Source: an uncultured Clostridia bacterium (lineage in GTDB: Bacteria; Bacillota_I; Bacilli_A; RF39; UBA660). From it: a stretch of DNA of 64,000 bases. Below, in pieces: positions 44,607 to 52,690 of the stretch (within the stretch, counting starts at the first letter, position 1; the number at the start of each line of letters is the position of its first letter). The translations under genes and the position numbers were made by a program. The notes below the pieces were generated by a model. The model was given only the letters and a program-made list of their open reading frames with translations, had not been told where the DNA came from and did not search any database. The stretch is from assembly GCA_947165135.1 (NCBI GenBank), contig CAMUZE010000002.1, positions 27,083 through 91,082 of the forward strand, written 5' to 3'.

Positions 44607-45515
44607 CTACAACTTACCTTTCTTTAATATTAAATTTTGTATTATTGTAAATCCATTTGAAACAATCCAATATAATGCAATTGAAGTTGGTAAAGTAAAT
44701 GAAATCATTGAAATAAATACTATCATAAATGTACTCATCATCTTCATTTGCTTTGCTTGTTCAGCATTACCATTCATATTCATATTTTTAAATGATAAAT
44801 ATGTTGCTCCTATAATTAATAATACAAGAATAATATACCAATAATTACCTGCTTTAAATCCTTCTAATGGGGTTTGACCTAAATTGAAAACTAAAAATTT
44901 ATTTTCAAAAAAAGCTGGAACTCTATATACTGCTTCTAAAAAAGCAAAGAATATTGGTAATTGTAAAAATGCAAATAAACATCCTGACATTGGGCTAATA
45001 TTATGTTTTTTATATATAACCATCATTTCTTGACTCTTAGCCATCATTGATTCTTTATCATTTTTATCTTTATATTTTCTTTCTAAACTATCTAAATCTT
45101 TTTGAGCTTTCTTCATATTTTCACTCATGTTTGTAGATTTTTTAGATAGAGGGAACATTGCTGCTCTTAAAAGAAAACCTACTATCATAATTGCAAGACC
45201 ATTACTTTTAACTAATAATCCTATTTTAACAATAATCCATGCAAGTGGTTTTACAAATATAGACGTCCATAATCCTTCATAACCACCGGAATTAATTTTT
45301 AACTTTGGACATCTTGGTAATTTATCATAATCAACTATTAACTTATCTTTATTATCTTCATATATTTTTTGTAATTCTTCACTTTCTGGCTTACAAATAA
45401 TATTTGAGACATATGATTTTTGATTCTTACCATCTTCATCTTTTATATTAAATCTTTTAGTACAACCTGATAATGTAAATAAGATTAATATAAGAATTAA
45501 TATTTTCTTTCTCAT
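44607..45515 (-). CDS. yidC: Membrane protein insertase YidC/Oxa1 (lipoprotein form)
   Basis: The N-terminal signal ends in a lipobox LSGC (lipidated Cys near residue 18), as in Gram-positive YidC. The hydrophilic-groove arginine lies in GFLLRAAMFPLSKKS, and five membrane segments follow, with a Lys/Asn/Met-rich loop (NMNMNGNAEQAKQMKMM). It inserts Sec-dependent and independent membrane proteins. The ATG overlaps the stop of rnpA by 4 nt. Both Bacillus paralogue types (SpoIIIJ and YqjG) are possible; the position favours the SpoIIIJ type. Confidence 0.93.
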   Translation of the reverse strand: MRKKILILILILFTLSGCTKRFNIKDEDGKNQKSYVSNIICKPESEELQKIYEDNKDKLIVDYDKLPRCPKLKINSGGYEGLWTSIFVKPLAWIIVKIGLLVKSNGLAIMIVGFLLRAAMFPLSKKSTNMSENMKKAQKDLDSLERKYKDKNDKESMMAKSQEMMVIYKKHNISPMSGCLFAFLQLPIFFAFLEAVYRVPAFFENKFLVFNLGQTPLEGFKAGNYWYIILVLLIIGATYLSFKNMNMNGNAEQAKQMKMMSTFMIVFISMISFTLPTSIALYWIVSNGFTIIQNLILKKGKL

Positions 45516-45835
45516 TTTATATTTCCTTTCAATAAATTAATTATTTCTTCTTTCATTTCAATGTATGTTAGACTGGTAACACCATTCCTTAATATTATAA
45601 CATAATCATAAGAACTATCTATATTATTTTTCATTAATATATCTTTGACTTTTCTTTTTAATAAATTTCTTACATTAGCCTTTCCAATTTTTTTACTCAC
45701 ACTAATACAAAATTTATTATAATTAAGATTATTATTTTCATAATATATGATAAAGTTTTTTCCTACTATTTTTTTATTATTTTTAACAATCTTTTCGATG
45801 TCCTGATTTTTCCTTATAATATATTTTTTATTCAT
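45512..45835 (-). CDS. rnpA: Ribonuclease P protein component
   Basis: A 107-residue basic protein with the RNase P signature NVRNLLKRKVKDIL (RNxxKR motif) and a conserved FxIxVSKKIGKA strand. It binds RNase P RNA and helps 5' processing of tRNA precursors. It lies between rpmH and yidC in the universal order. AAAGGA precedes the ATG. A terminator-like hairpin between rpmH and rnpA would lower its expression relative to bL34. Confidence 0.93.
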   Translation of the reverse strand: MNKKYIIRKNQDIEKIVKNNKKIVGKNFIIYYENNNLNYNKFCISVSKKIGKANVRNLLKRKVKDILMKNNIDSSYDYVIILRNGVTSLTYIEMKEEIINLLKGNIK

Positions 45836-45862
45836 AATATTTCCTTTTCGAATAATATTATA

Positions 45863-45893
45863 TAAAAAAAATTACTTAATTTAAAGTAATTTA
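45863..45893 (-). terminator. Partial terminator between rpmH and rnpA
   Basis: AAATTACTT (45869-45877) pairs with AAGTAATTT (45884-45892), followed on the minus strand by eight T. It would reduce transcription into rnpA. Confidence 0.6.
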
Positions 45894-45894
45894 T

Positions 45895-46017
45895 TTATTT
45901 TGATAATTCTTTTCTTCCTTTTGCTCTTCTTGATTTTAATACTGAACTACCTCTTCTAGATAAAAAACCTGATGTTTTACTTTTTTTACTATTATTAGGT
46001 TGAAATGTTCTTTTCAT
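45895..46017 (-). CDS. rpmH: Ribosomal protein bL34
   Basis: The 40-residue product begins [20 protein letters not shown] and ends [11 protein letters not shown], the bL34 pattern. It is four residues shorter than the usual 44, the gap lying in the middle region. GGGAGG precedes the ATG. It is the first gene of the leftward arm, directly beside the origin. Confidence 0.95.
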   Translation of the reverse strand: MKRTFQPNNSKKSKTSGFLSRRGSSVLKSRRAKGRKELSK

Positions 46018-46049
46018 AATTTTCCTCCCTTTCTTAATTACTGAGTTAG

Positions 46050-46078
46050 ATTATATACTATTCATTTATAATTGTCAA
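46050..46078 (-). promoter_or_regulatory. rpmH promoter
   Basis: On the minus strand TTGACA (46078-46073) and TATAAT (46055-46050) match the consensus exactly, with a 17-bp spacer, about 35 bp before the rpmH start. Confidence 0.85.
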
Positions 46079-46083
46079 TTTTT

Positions 46084-46300
46084 ATTAATTATTATGTTAA
46101 CTTCTATTTATTAATATTAACAATTCACTAACAATTTAAAAAATAATTATTAACAAATTATCAACATTATAAATTAATTGTTAATAAAATTTTGTTGATA
46201 TTGTGGATAACTTATTGAAATACCTATAAATTCAATAAAAAAATGTTTACATTATCAACAATTGTTGTTAATATAAATGTTAATAAAATTTTTTACTTTG
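46084..46300. other. oriC: Replication origin: DnaA-box cluster upstream of dnaA
   Basis: One consensus DnaA box (TTATCCACA) reads on the minus strand at 46202-46210. Two near-consensus TTATCAACA boxes lie at 46158-46166 and 46252-46260. Several TTATTAACA-type variants surround them, for example at 46147-46155 on the plus strand and near 46179-46187 and 46278-46286 on the minus strand. A 14-bp repeat, GTTAATAAAATTTT, occurs at 46180 and 46279. The segment is extremely AT-rich and lies between divergent rpmH and dnaA, the standard location. One further TTATTAACA is found in the dnaA-dnaN spacer (about 47817-47825). Confidence 0.85.
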
Positions 46301-46325
46301 ACATTATAAATGGATGATTTATAAT
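46298..46325 (+). promoter_or_regulatory. dnaA promoter
   Basis: TTGACA (46298-46303) and TATAAT (46320-46325) are separated by 16 bp, 35 bp before the dnaA start. The promoter lies next to the DnaA-box cluster, which fits autoregulation by DnaA. Confidence 0.75.
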
Positions 46326-46359
46326 TTTATTAGAAGTATTTGAGAAAGGAATTTATAAT

Positions 46360-47751
46360 ATGAGTACTGATGCTATATGGGAAAAATTTTTAACTAAAAT
46401 AAAATCTAAAGTTTCTCTAATGTCATTTAATTACATTTTTAAAGATCTTAGACTTTACTCATATGAAAATTCAAAAATAACTATTGTTATTCCTTCAAAT
46501 GAATTATTACTTCAAAATATTAATAAAAATTATAATGATATAATTGAAGAAATATTAAATGATATTACGAATGATACTTGTGAAATAAAATATGTATTTG
46601 ATAAAGATATTGATAAAGTTTTATTAGATAATAAAATTGTTAATATTGATGAGATTGAAACTAAAAAAGAAAAAAATGATTTGTCTAAATATAATTATAG
46701 TAGTAATTTTAATCCTAAATATACATTTGATACATTTGTTGTTGGAGAATCTAATAAATTAGCATATGGAACTGCTTTATCAGTAGCTAAAAATCCTGGT
46801 AAATTATATAATCCATATTTTATATATGCTAAAAGTGGACTTGGTAAAACTCATTTAATGCATGCTATAGGTAATTATATTGTTAGCCATTCTGATAAAA
46901 AAGTCTTATATATTACAGCAGAACAATTTACTATTGATTATAGATCTATTTTAAATTATAAGAATAAAAACGATAATAATCTTTCATATTTAGAAGCTTT
47001 CAGAGAAAAATATAGAAATGTTGATGTTTTAATGATTGATGATATTCAGTTTTTAGAAAATATGCCTAAATCACAAGTAGAATTTACAAATACATTTAAT
47101 AGTTTATATGAAAATGAAAAACAAATAATTATTGCTTCAGATACATCAATTAATGATTATAAAAAAATAGAAGAAAGATTAAAAACAAGATTTAGATGGG
47201 GATTAACTGAATCTATTAATCCACCAGAAATAGAATTAAAGAAAAATATTATACGAAATAAAATAAAAATTAATAATTATGATTTAGATATTAATGATGA
47301 TGTTGTTGATTATATTGCTAATAATTGCGGTAGTGATATTAGAAATTTAGAAGGCGCAGTTGTAAGAATAATTGCATATAAAGCAACATTTAATATACCT
47401 ATTGTTACACTAGAAATAGCACAAGAAGCATTAAAAGAATTTGTTCCTAAAAATGTTTATAGAACTAATTCTGTTTCTAAAATAATTGAAATTGTAGCTA
47501 AATACTTTAATTTAGATGCTGCAATGTTAAAAGGTAAAATGAAAAAGAAAAATGTTACTGATGCACGTGCTATAGCGATGTATTTAAGTAGAAATATGAC
47601 TGATGAAAGTTTAGAAAGAATAGGATTAGAGTTTGGAGGAAGAGATCATTCAACAGTAATATATTCTTATGAAAAGATATCTAATGAATTAAAAAATAAT
47701 TTTCAATTACAACAAGAAATAAAAAAATTAAAAGATAAAATATGTGAATAA
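46360..47751 (+). CDS. dnaA: Chromosomal replication initiator DnaA
   Basis: Domain I is at residues 1-80. The AAA+ domain shows YAKSGLGKTHLMHAIGNY (Walker A), VLMIDDIQFL (Walker B) and a conserved sensor region. Domain IV carries the DNA-binding signature GGRDHSTVIYSYEKI. DnaA binds the upstream boxes and opens oriC. The short linker (domain II, around residues 85-115) is Lys/Asp-rich. AAAGGA precedes the ATG. It is followed by dnaN after 128 bp. Confidence 0.97.
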   Translation: MSTDAIWEKFLTKIKSKVSLMSFNYIFKDLRLYSYENSKITIVIPSNELLLQNINKNYNDIIEEILNDITNDTCEIKYVFDKDIDKVLLDNKIVNIDEIETKKEKNDLSKYNYSSNFNPKYTFDTFVVGESNKLAYGTALSVAKNPGKLYNPYFIYAKSGLGKTHLMHAIGNYIVSHSDKKVLYITAEQFTIDYRSILNYKNKNDNNLSYLEAFREKYRNVDVLMIDDIQFLENMPKSQVEFTNTFNSLYENEKQIIIASDTSINDYKKIEERLKTRFRWGLTESINPPEIELKKNIIRNKIKINNYDLDINDDVVDYIANNCGSDIRNLEGAVVRIIAYKATFNIPIVTLEIAQEALKEFVPKNVYRTNSVSKIIEIVAKYFNLDAAMLKGKMKKKNVTDARAIAMYLSRNMTDESLERIGLEFGGRDHSTVIYSYEKISNELKNNFQLQQEIKKLKDKICE

Positions 47752-47879
47752 TTGCTAACAAATTAACATAATAATATTCACTAAAAAATATTGAAAATAA
47801 AATAAAAATAAGAAGTTATTAACAAACTAACATCTATAATAATATTAAAATAATAAAAAAAATAAAGGAGGATTTTATT

Positions 47880-48998
47880 ATGAAAATGATTATTGAAAAA
47901 AGAATTTTAATGGAAGGATTAAATTATGTAAGTAGAGCACTTAGTACAAGAAATATAATACCTGTACTTAATGGAATTAAATTTGAATTAACAAAAAAAG
48001 GTTTATATTTAACTGCTACAGATAATGATATTACTATTAGAAATTTTATTGATAAAAAGAATATTATTAATATAGAAGAAACAGGATGTACTATTATATA
48101 TGGAAAAACATTATTAACAACTATTAGTAAATTACAAAATACAAATATTATAGTAGAAAATTTTGAAAATAATGAAGTATCATTTCAAACTGAAACAGGG
48201 GGTATTTATAATTTTCCATGTTTTAATGAAGAAGATTTTCCAAATATTAATTTAGAAGAATCTAAAAATCCTGTTATCTTAGATGGTTTAAAATTTAAAG
48301 AAATAATAAATAATACATCATTTGCATGTTCATTACAAGAAAGTAGACCTCTTTTAACTGGTGTTAACATTAAATTAATAGGAAATTTGTTTGAGTGTGT
48401 CGCAACTGATTCATATAGATTATCAAAAGTAAGTATTAATTTAAATCAAATATATAGTGAGAATATTAATATAGTAATACCTGCTAGAAATATAAATGAA
48501 TTATCAAAAATAATAGATAATGAAGATAAGATTGAAATTCATGTATTTTCAAATAAAGCTTTATTTAAATTTGGAAATTTAATATTTCAAACATCTTTAT
48601 TAAATGGGACATATCCTAATACTGATAATTCTATTCCTAAAGAATTTAAATATAAAATTAAAGCCAATTTAAAAGATTTATATAATTTATTAGATACAGC
48701 TTCATCTTTAACTCAATCTAAAGAAAAAAATATCGTTGATTTAGAAATAAATAATAATGAGTTAATAATAAGTGCTAGTAGTTTAGAAGGAAAAGGAAAA
48801 GATAAAATACAAATAGAAAATGAATTAAAAAATAATATTAAAATTTCATTTAGTGTTAGATATATGTTAGATGCATTAAAAGTGTTTAATAATGAATATG
48901 TATATATTTTATTAAATGGTGAAATAAGTCCAATAATTTTAAAAGAAGTAAATAATAGTGAGTTAATTGAACTAGTTTTACCAATGAAAACTTACTAA
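47880..48998 (+). CDS. dnaN: DNA polymerase III beta subunit (sliding clamp)
   Basis: A 372-residue clamp with three repeated domains. The N-terminus (MKMIIEKRILMEGLNYVSRA) and the C-terminal NGEISPIILKE...ELVLPMKTY ending are typical (consensus ending LxLPMR). The protein encircles DNA and tethers polymerase and repair enzymes. AAAGGAGG precedes the ATG. A terminator follows directly. Confidence 0.96.
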   Translation: MKMIIEKRILMEGLNYVSRALSTRNIIPVLNGIKFELTKKGLYLTATDNDITIRNFIDKKNIINIEETGCTIIYGKTLLTTISKLQNTNIIVENFENNEVSFQTETGGIYNFPCFNEEDFPNINLEESKNPVILDGLKFKEIINNTSFACSLQESRPLLTGVNIKLIGNLFECVATDSYRLSKVSINLNQIYSENINIVIPARNINELSKIIDNEDKIEIHVFSNKALFKFGNLIFQTSLLNGTYPNTDNSIPKEFKYKIKANLKDLYNLLDTASSLTQSKEKNIVDLEINNNELIISASSLEGKGKDKIQIENELKNNIKISFSVRYMLDALKVFNNEYVYILLNGEISPIILKEVNNSELIELVLPMKTY

Positions 48999-49025
48999 AA
49001 AACGAATTTTCGTTTTTTTTTTTAA
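48998..49025 (+). terminator. Terminator of dnaN
   Basis: AAAAACG pairs with CGTTTTT around a short loop and is followed by about ten T. It separates dnaN from the comK promoter. Confidence 0.75.
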
Positions 49026-49037
49026 TTTTTTTATATG

Positions 49038-49077
49038 TTCGACATAATTCAACAAATTTCGACAGACACATTATGTT
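49038..49077 (+). promoter_or_regulatory. comK promoter with three 10-bp-phased Spo0A-box-like repeats
   Basis: TTCGACA (49038-49044), TTCAACA (49048-49054) and TTCGACA (49058-49064) start exactly 10 bp apart. TTCGACA is the reverse complement of the Spo0A box TGTCGAA. A possible -35 box (TCAACA, 49049-49054) and -10 box (TATGTT, 49072-49077) with a 17-bp spacer lie within the array, so a bound regulator would act at the promoter core. The -35/-10 assignment is tentative. Confidence 0.6.
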
Positions 49078-49114
49078 ATTGTATGTGGCATTATTTAAGA
49101 AAGGGGGAAAATTC

Positions 49115-49573
49115 ATGAATTATGAAATAAATTATGATACACAACTTATTATGCCAATAAATGACCAGCAATCCAAAATAATTGAAAATGGAGATGAATA
49201 TATTATTAATAATACAACTCTTGAAATTATGGAACATAGTTGTGAATATTTTGGAAGTTCATTTCAAGGAAGAAAAGATGGAACTAAAAAATTACTTGGT
49301 ATTACACATAAACCTCCAATAATAGTTGAAGAAAGTAATAAAGTAATATTTTTTCCAACAATTTCTCCTGAAAATATGGATTGTTCTTGGATAAATCTAG
49401 AATCTATTGATAAATATTATAAAATTAATTCTAATAAATCAGCAATCTTATTTAAAAATGGAGTCATGATTGAATTTAATATTTCGTATGGGTCATTAAG
49501 TAATCAAATTTTAAGAGCAACAAGATTAAAATATGTACTTGAAGAAAGAACAGAAAAAAAGAGTAATTTTTAA
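49115..49573 (+). CDS. comK: Competence transcription factor ComK family protein
   Basis: The central block aligns well with Bacillus ComK: EIMEHSCEYFGSSFQGRKDG against the family's VDRSCRFFGSSYAGRKAG, then THKPPIIVEESNKVIFFPTI, where Bacillus has SHKPPIMVDPSNQIFLFPTL. At 152 residues it lacks most of the C-terminal extension of the Bacillus protein (192). ComK activates late competence genes by binding A/T boxes. The ATG at 49115 has GGGGGA upstream. It occupies the slot between dnaN and recF where Bacillus has yaaA. It is monocistronic, with its own promoter and terminator. Confidence 0.88.
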   Translation: MNYEINYDTQLIMPINDQQSKIIENGDEYIINNTTLEIMEHSCEYFGSSFQGRKDGTKKLLGITHKPPIIVEESNKVIFFPTISPENMDCSWINLESIDKYYKINSNKSAILFKNGVMIEFNISYGSLSNQILRATRLKYVLEERTEKKSNF

Positions 49574-49590
49574 AAATTATTCTTTTTTTA
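49556..49590 (+). terminator. Terminator of comK
   Basis: AAAGAGTAATTTTT (49558-49571) and AAAAATTATTCTTT (49572-49585) pair with one G-U, followed by TTTT. The stop codon of comK lies at the apex. Confidence 0.65.
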
Positions 49591-49603
49591 ATACCTATTT
49601 TGT

Positions 49604-49611
49604 GATATAAT
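49604..49611 (+). promoter_or_regulatory. Extended -10 promoter of the recF-gyrB-gyrA operon
   Basis: TATAAT (49606-49611) is preceded by TGA, giving an extended -10 element. The -35 region is only T-rich. It lies between the comK terminator and recF, so the gyrase operon probably has its own start. Confidence 0.5.
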
Positions 49612-49678
49612 TAATTTGTGTGTAGGAGTACATAAAAAGATAAAAAATAAAATTTGGGGTCAAAAATGAGGTCTAAAA

Positions 49679-50761
49679 ATGAATATCACAAAAATTGAAT
49701 TACTTAATTTTAGAAATTATACCAAAAAAATTTTTGATAATTTTTCAAATTTAAACATTATAATTGGAAAAAATGGAATAGGAAAAACGAGTATTCTTGA
49801 AGCTATTTATTTAGGAAGTCTTGCTAAATCATTTAAAACAACTAATGAAAGTTCAATTATAAAAGAAAATGAATCTTTTTTTAAGATTAAAATATATTAT
49901 TTTGATTATTTACCTAAAAAAAATTTAGAAATATATCTTGATAAAAATGGTAAAAAAACAAAAATAAATGGTAAAATTCAGAGTAAATTAAGTGATTTCA
50001 TTTCTCAGTATAGAATTATTTTATTATCTCCAGATGAACTAAAATTAATAAAATCTTCTCCTAACATAAGAAGAAATTATTTAAACATTCAGATATCTCA
50101 ATTACATAAAGAATATATATATTATTTAAATAATTATAATAATTTAATTAGAAATAAAAATGACTATTTAAAAAAAATAATGTTAAATAGTAATTTAGAT
50201 CAAAGATATTTAGATATTTTGGATGAAAAAATAGTAGATGAAGGTATTAAAATTTATAATTATAGAAAGAAATATATAGATTTAATAAATGAAAATATTA
50301 ATAATATATTTAAAAACTATATAAAAAATCAAATAATAAAAATTGATTATGAATCTGATTATAAATTAAATGATAAAGAAAAATTAATAAAAGAATTAAA
50401 AAGAAACAGGAAAAAAGAAATAAATTTAGGAATGACAGATTTTGGAATACATAGAGATGATTATGCATTTTATCAAAATGAAAATAATTGTAAAGAATTT
50501 AGTTCACAAGGAATACAAAAATTAATAATTTTGGCAATGAAATTATCAGAAGTAAATATTTTTATTAAAAATTATGATATAAAACCAATTTTATTATTAG
50601 ATGATTTATTCAGTGAATTAGATATGAAAAATAGAAATAATATATTTAAATCATTAGATAAAAACATACAAATATTTATAACAACAACAGATTTAAAAAA
50701 TATAGATAAAAAAATAATAGAAAAAGCTAAAATATTTAACTTAGATGAGAAGGTGAAATGA
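49679..50761 (+). CDS. recF: DNA replication and repair protein RecF
   Basis: An SMC-like ATPase with the Walker A motif [20 protein letters not shown] near residue 30, the signature helix near [19 protein letters not shown], and the Walker B motif [13 protein letters not shown]. RecF loads RecA at gaps through RecOR; recR is also in this window. The length (360 residues) is normal. It ends in an ATGATG/TGA overlap with gyrB, so the two are translationally coupled. Confidence 0.95.
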   Translation: MNITKIELLNFRNYTKKIFDNFSNLNIIIGKNGIGKTSILEAIYLGSLAKSFKTTNESSIIKENESFFKIKIYYFDYLPKKNLEIYLDKNGKKTKINGKIQSKLSDFISQYRIILLSPDELKLIKSSPNIRRNYLNIQISQLHKEYIYYLNNYNNLIRNKNDYLKKIMLNSNLDQRYLDILDEKIVDEGIKIYNYRKKYIDLINENINNIFKNYIKNQIIKIDYESDYKLNDKEKLIKELKRNRKKEINLGMTDFGIHRDDYAFYQNENNCKEFSSQGIQKLIILAMKLSEVNIFIKNYDIKPILLLDDLFSELDMKNRNNIFKSLDKNIQIFITTTDLKNIDKKIIEKAKIFNLDEKVK

Positions 50762-52680
50762 TGAAGGAAGAATATGGAGTAAATGATATACAGGTATTAG
50801 AAGGATTAGAAGCAGTTAGAAAAAGGCCTGGTATGTATATAGGAACAACAGATTTAAAAGGTTTACATCATTTAGTATGGGAAATTGTAGATAACTCAAT
50901 TGATGAAGCTTTAGCTGGATATTGTAAAAATATTGAAATAATTATTAATAAAGATAATTCAATTACCGTTAAAGATGATGGTCGTGGTATTCCTGTCGGT
51001 ATACATCCAAAAACAGGTATTTCTACGGTAGAGACAGTTTATACTGTTCTTCATGCTGGAGGAAAATTTGGAGGCGGAGGCTATAAAGTAAGTGGTGGTC
51101 TTCATGGTGTAGGAGCATCAGTTGTTAATGCTTTATCAAAATGGGTTACAGTTACAGTATATAAAGATGGAAAAATATATGAAACAAAGTTTGAAAATGG
51201 TGGAAAAACTGTCCAAAAATTAACAGTTATTGGAGAATGTGATAAAGATAGAAGCGGTACTACTGTATCATTTAAACCTGATCCAGACATTTTTGATTCA
51301 GAAATATATGATTATGAAACATTAAAAGTAAGAACTAGAGAATTGGCATTCTTAAATAAAGGATTACAACTTACATTAAGAGATGATAGAGATGAAGAAG
51401 ATACACAAGGAGATAAGTTTCTATATGAAGGTGGTATTAGTGAATATGTAAAGTTCATTAATCAAGGAAAAACACCTCTTCATGAAAAAGTTATTCATTT
51501 GAATGGAGAAAAAGATGGAATAGCATTTGAAGTAGCATTTCAATATAATACTGGATATAATGACAACATTTATTCTTTTGTAAATAATATTAATACTCAT
51601 GATGGTGGTACACATGAAGAAGGAGTTAAAAGAGCATTAGTAAGAGTTACAAATAGTTATGCAAGAAAAAATAATATATTAAAAGAAAAAGATGAAAATC
51701 TAACAATAGATGATGTAAAAGAAGGACTTACAATGATTATATCTTGTAAGCATCCAAATCCTCAATTTGAAGGACAAACTAAAGGAAGATTAGGAAACTC
51801 AGAAGTTAAAAATTTAGCTGATAGTGTATTTGCGGAAGGATATGAACAATTTCTATTAGAAAATCCTGACGAAGCTAGAACTATTGTAGGAAAATCTATA
51901 CTTGCGAGAAACGCTAGAATGGCAGCTAAGAGAGCAAGAGAAGCAACAAGAAAAAGTGATTTGGCTACAACAAATTTCTTTGGTAAATTATCAGATTGTA
52001 AGAGTAAAGATCCAACAATATCTGAAATATTTATTGTCGAGGGAGATAGTGCTGGTGGATCTGCTAAAAAAGGTAGAGATTCAATGACACAAGCAATCTT
52101 ACCTCTAAGAGGAAAAATATTAAATGTAGAAAAAGCAAGACAAGATAAAGCGCTTGCAAATGAAGAAATTAGAACAATAATAACAGCTTTTGGAACGGGT
52201 ATTGGTGAGTATTTCGACTTATCAAAATTGAGATATGACAAAATAATAATAATGACCGATGCTGATGTTGATGGATCACATATCAGAGTACTATTATTAA
52301 CATTATTTTATAGATTTTTTAGACCAATCGTTGAAGCAGGACACGTGTATGCTGCACAACCACCTTTATATAGAATTATGCATGGAAAAACTAGAAAATA
52401 TGTTCTTAATGATGATGAACTTAATGCTTATATGAATTCTCTTCCTGAAAATATACGTTCAAGAGCAGAAGTTGCACGTATGAAAGGTTTAGGAGAGATG
52501 GATGCTGAAGAACTAAATGAAACAACAATGGATATTAATAAAAGAGTACTTAGAAAAATCACGGTTGAAGACTGTATCGCAGCAGATGCAATATTTGAAA
52601 AATTAATGGGTGATGAAGTAGAACCTAGAAGAAAATTTATTGAAGAAAATGCTGGATATGTACAAAATCTAGATATTTAG
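50758..52680 (+). CDS. gyrB: DNA gyrase subunit B
   Basis: The GHKL ATPase domain shows [28 protein letters not shown] and [15 protein letters not shown]. The Toprim domain has [14 protein letters not shown] and [12 protein letters not shown], and the C-terminal tail contains QNLDI. The length (640 residues) is normal for GyrB. Two adjacent ATG codons (50758 and 50761) could start translation. It partners GyrA, encoded 10 bp downstream, to introduce negative supercoils. Confidence 0.97.
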   Translation: MMKEEYGVNDIQVLEGLEAVRKRPGMYIGTTDLKGLHHLVWEIVDNSIDEALAGYCKNIEIIINKDNSITVKDDGRGIPVGIHPKTGISTVETVYTVLHAGGKFGGGGYKVSGGLHGVGASVVNALSKWVTVTVYKDGKIYETKFENGGKTVQKLTVIGECDKDRSGTTVSFKPDPDIFDSEIYDYETLKVRTRELAFLNKGLQLTLRDDRDEEDTQGDKFLYEGGISEYVKFINQGKTPLHEKVIHLNGEKDGIAFEVAFQYNTGYNDNIYSFVNNINTHDGGTHEEGVKRALVRVTNSYARKNNILKEKDENLTIDDVKEGLTMIISCKHPNPQFEGQTKGRLGNSEVKNLADSVFAEGYEQFLLENPDEARTIVGKSILARNARMAAKRAREATRKSDLATTNFFGKLSDCKSKDPTISEIFIVEGDSAGGSAKKGRDSMTQAILPLRGKILNVEKARQDKALANEEIRTIITAFGTGIGEYFDLSKLRYDKIIIMTDADVDGSHIRVLLLTLFYRFFRPIVEAGHVYAAQPPLYRIMHGKTRKYVLNDDELNAYMNSLPENIRSRAEVARMKGLGEMDAEELNETTMDINKRVLRKITVEDCIAADAIFEKLMGDEVEPRRKFIEENAGYVQNLDI

Positions 52681-52690
52681 GAGGTTTAAA

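Noticed and set aside
48998..49012. AAAA-N5-TTTT pattern resembling a ComK box at the comK promoter
   Set aside because: It coincides with the dnaN terminator stem and T-run, and A/T-runs of this type are common in this genome.
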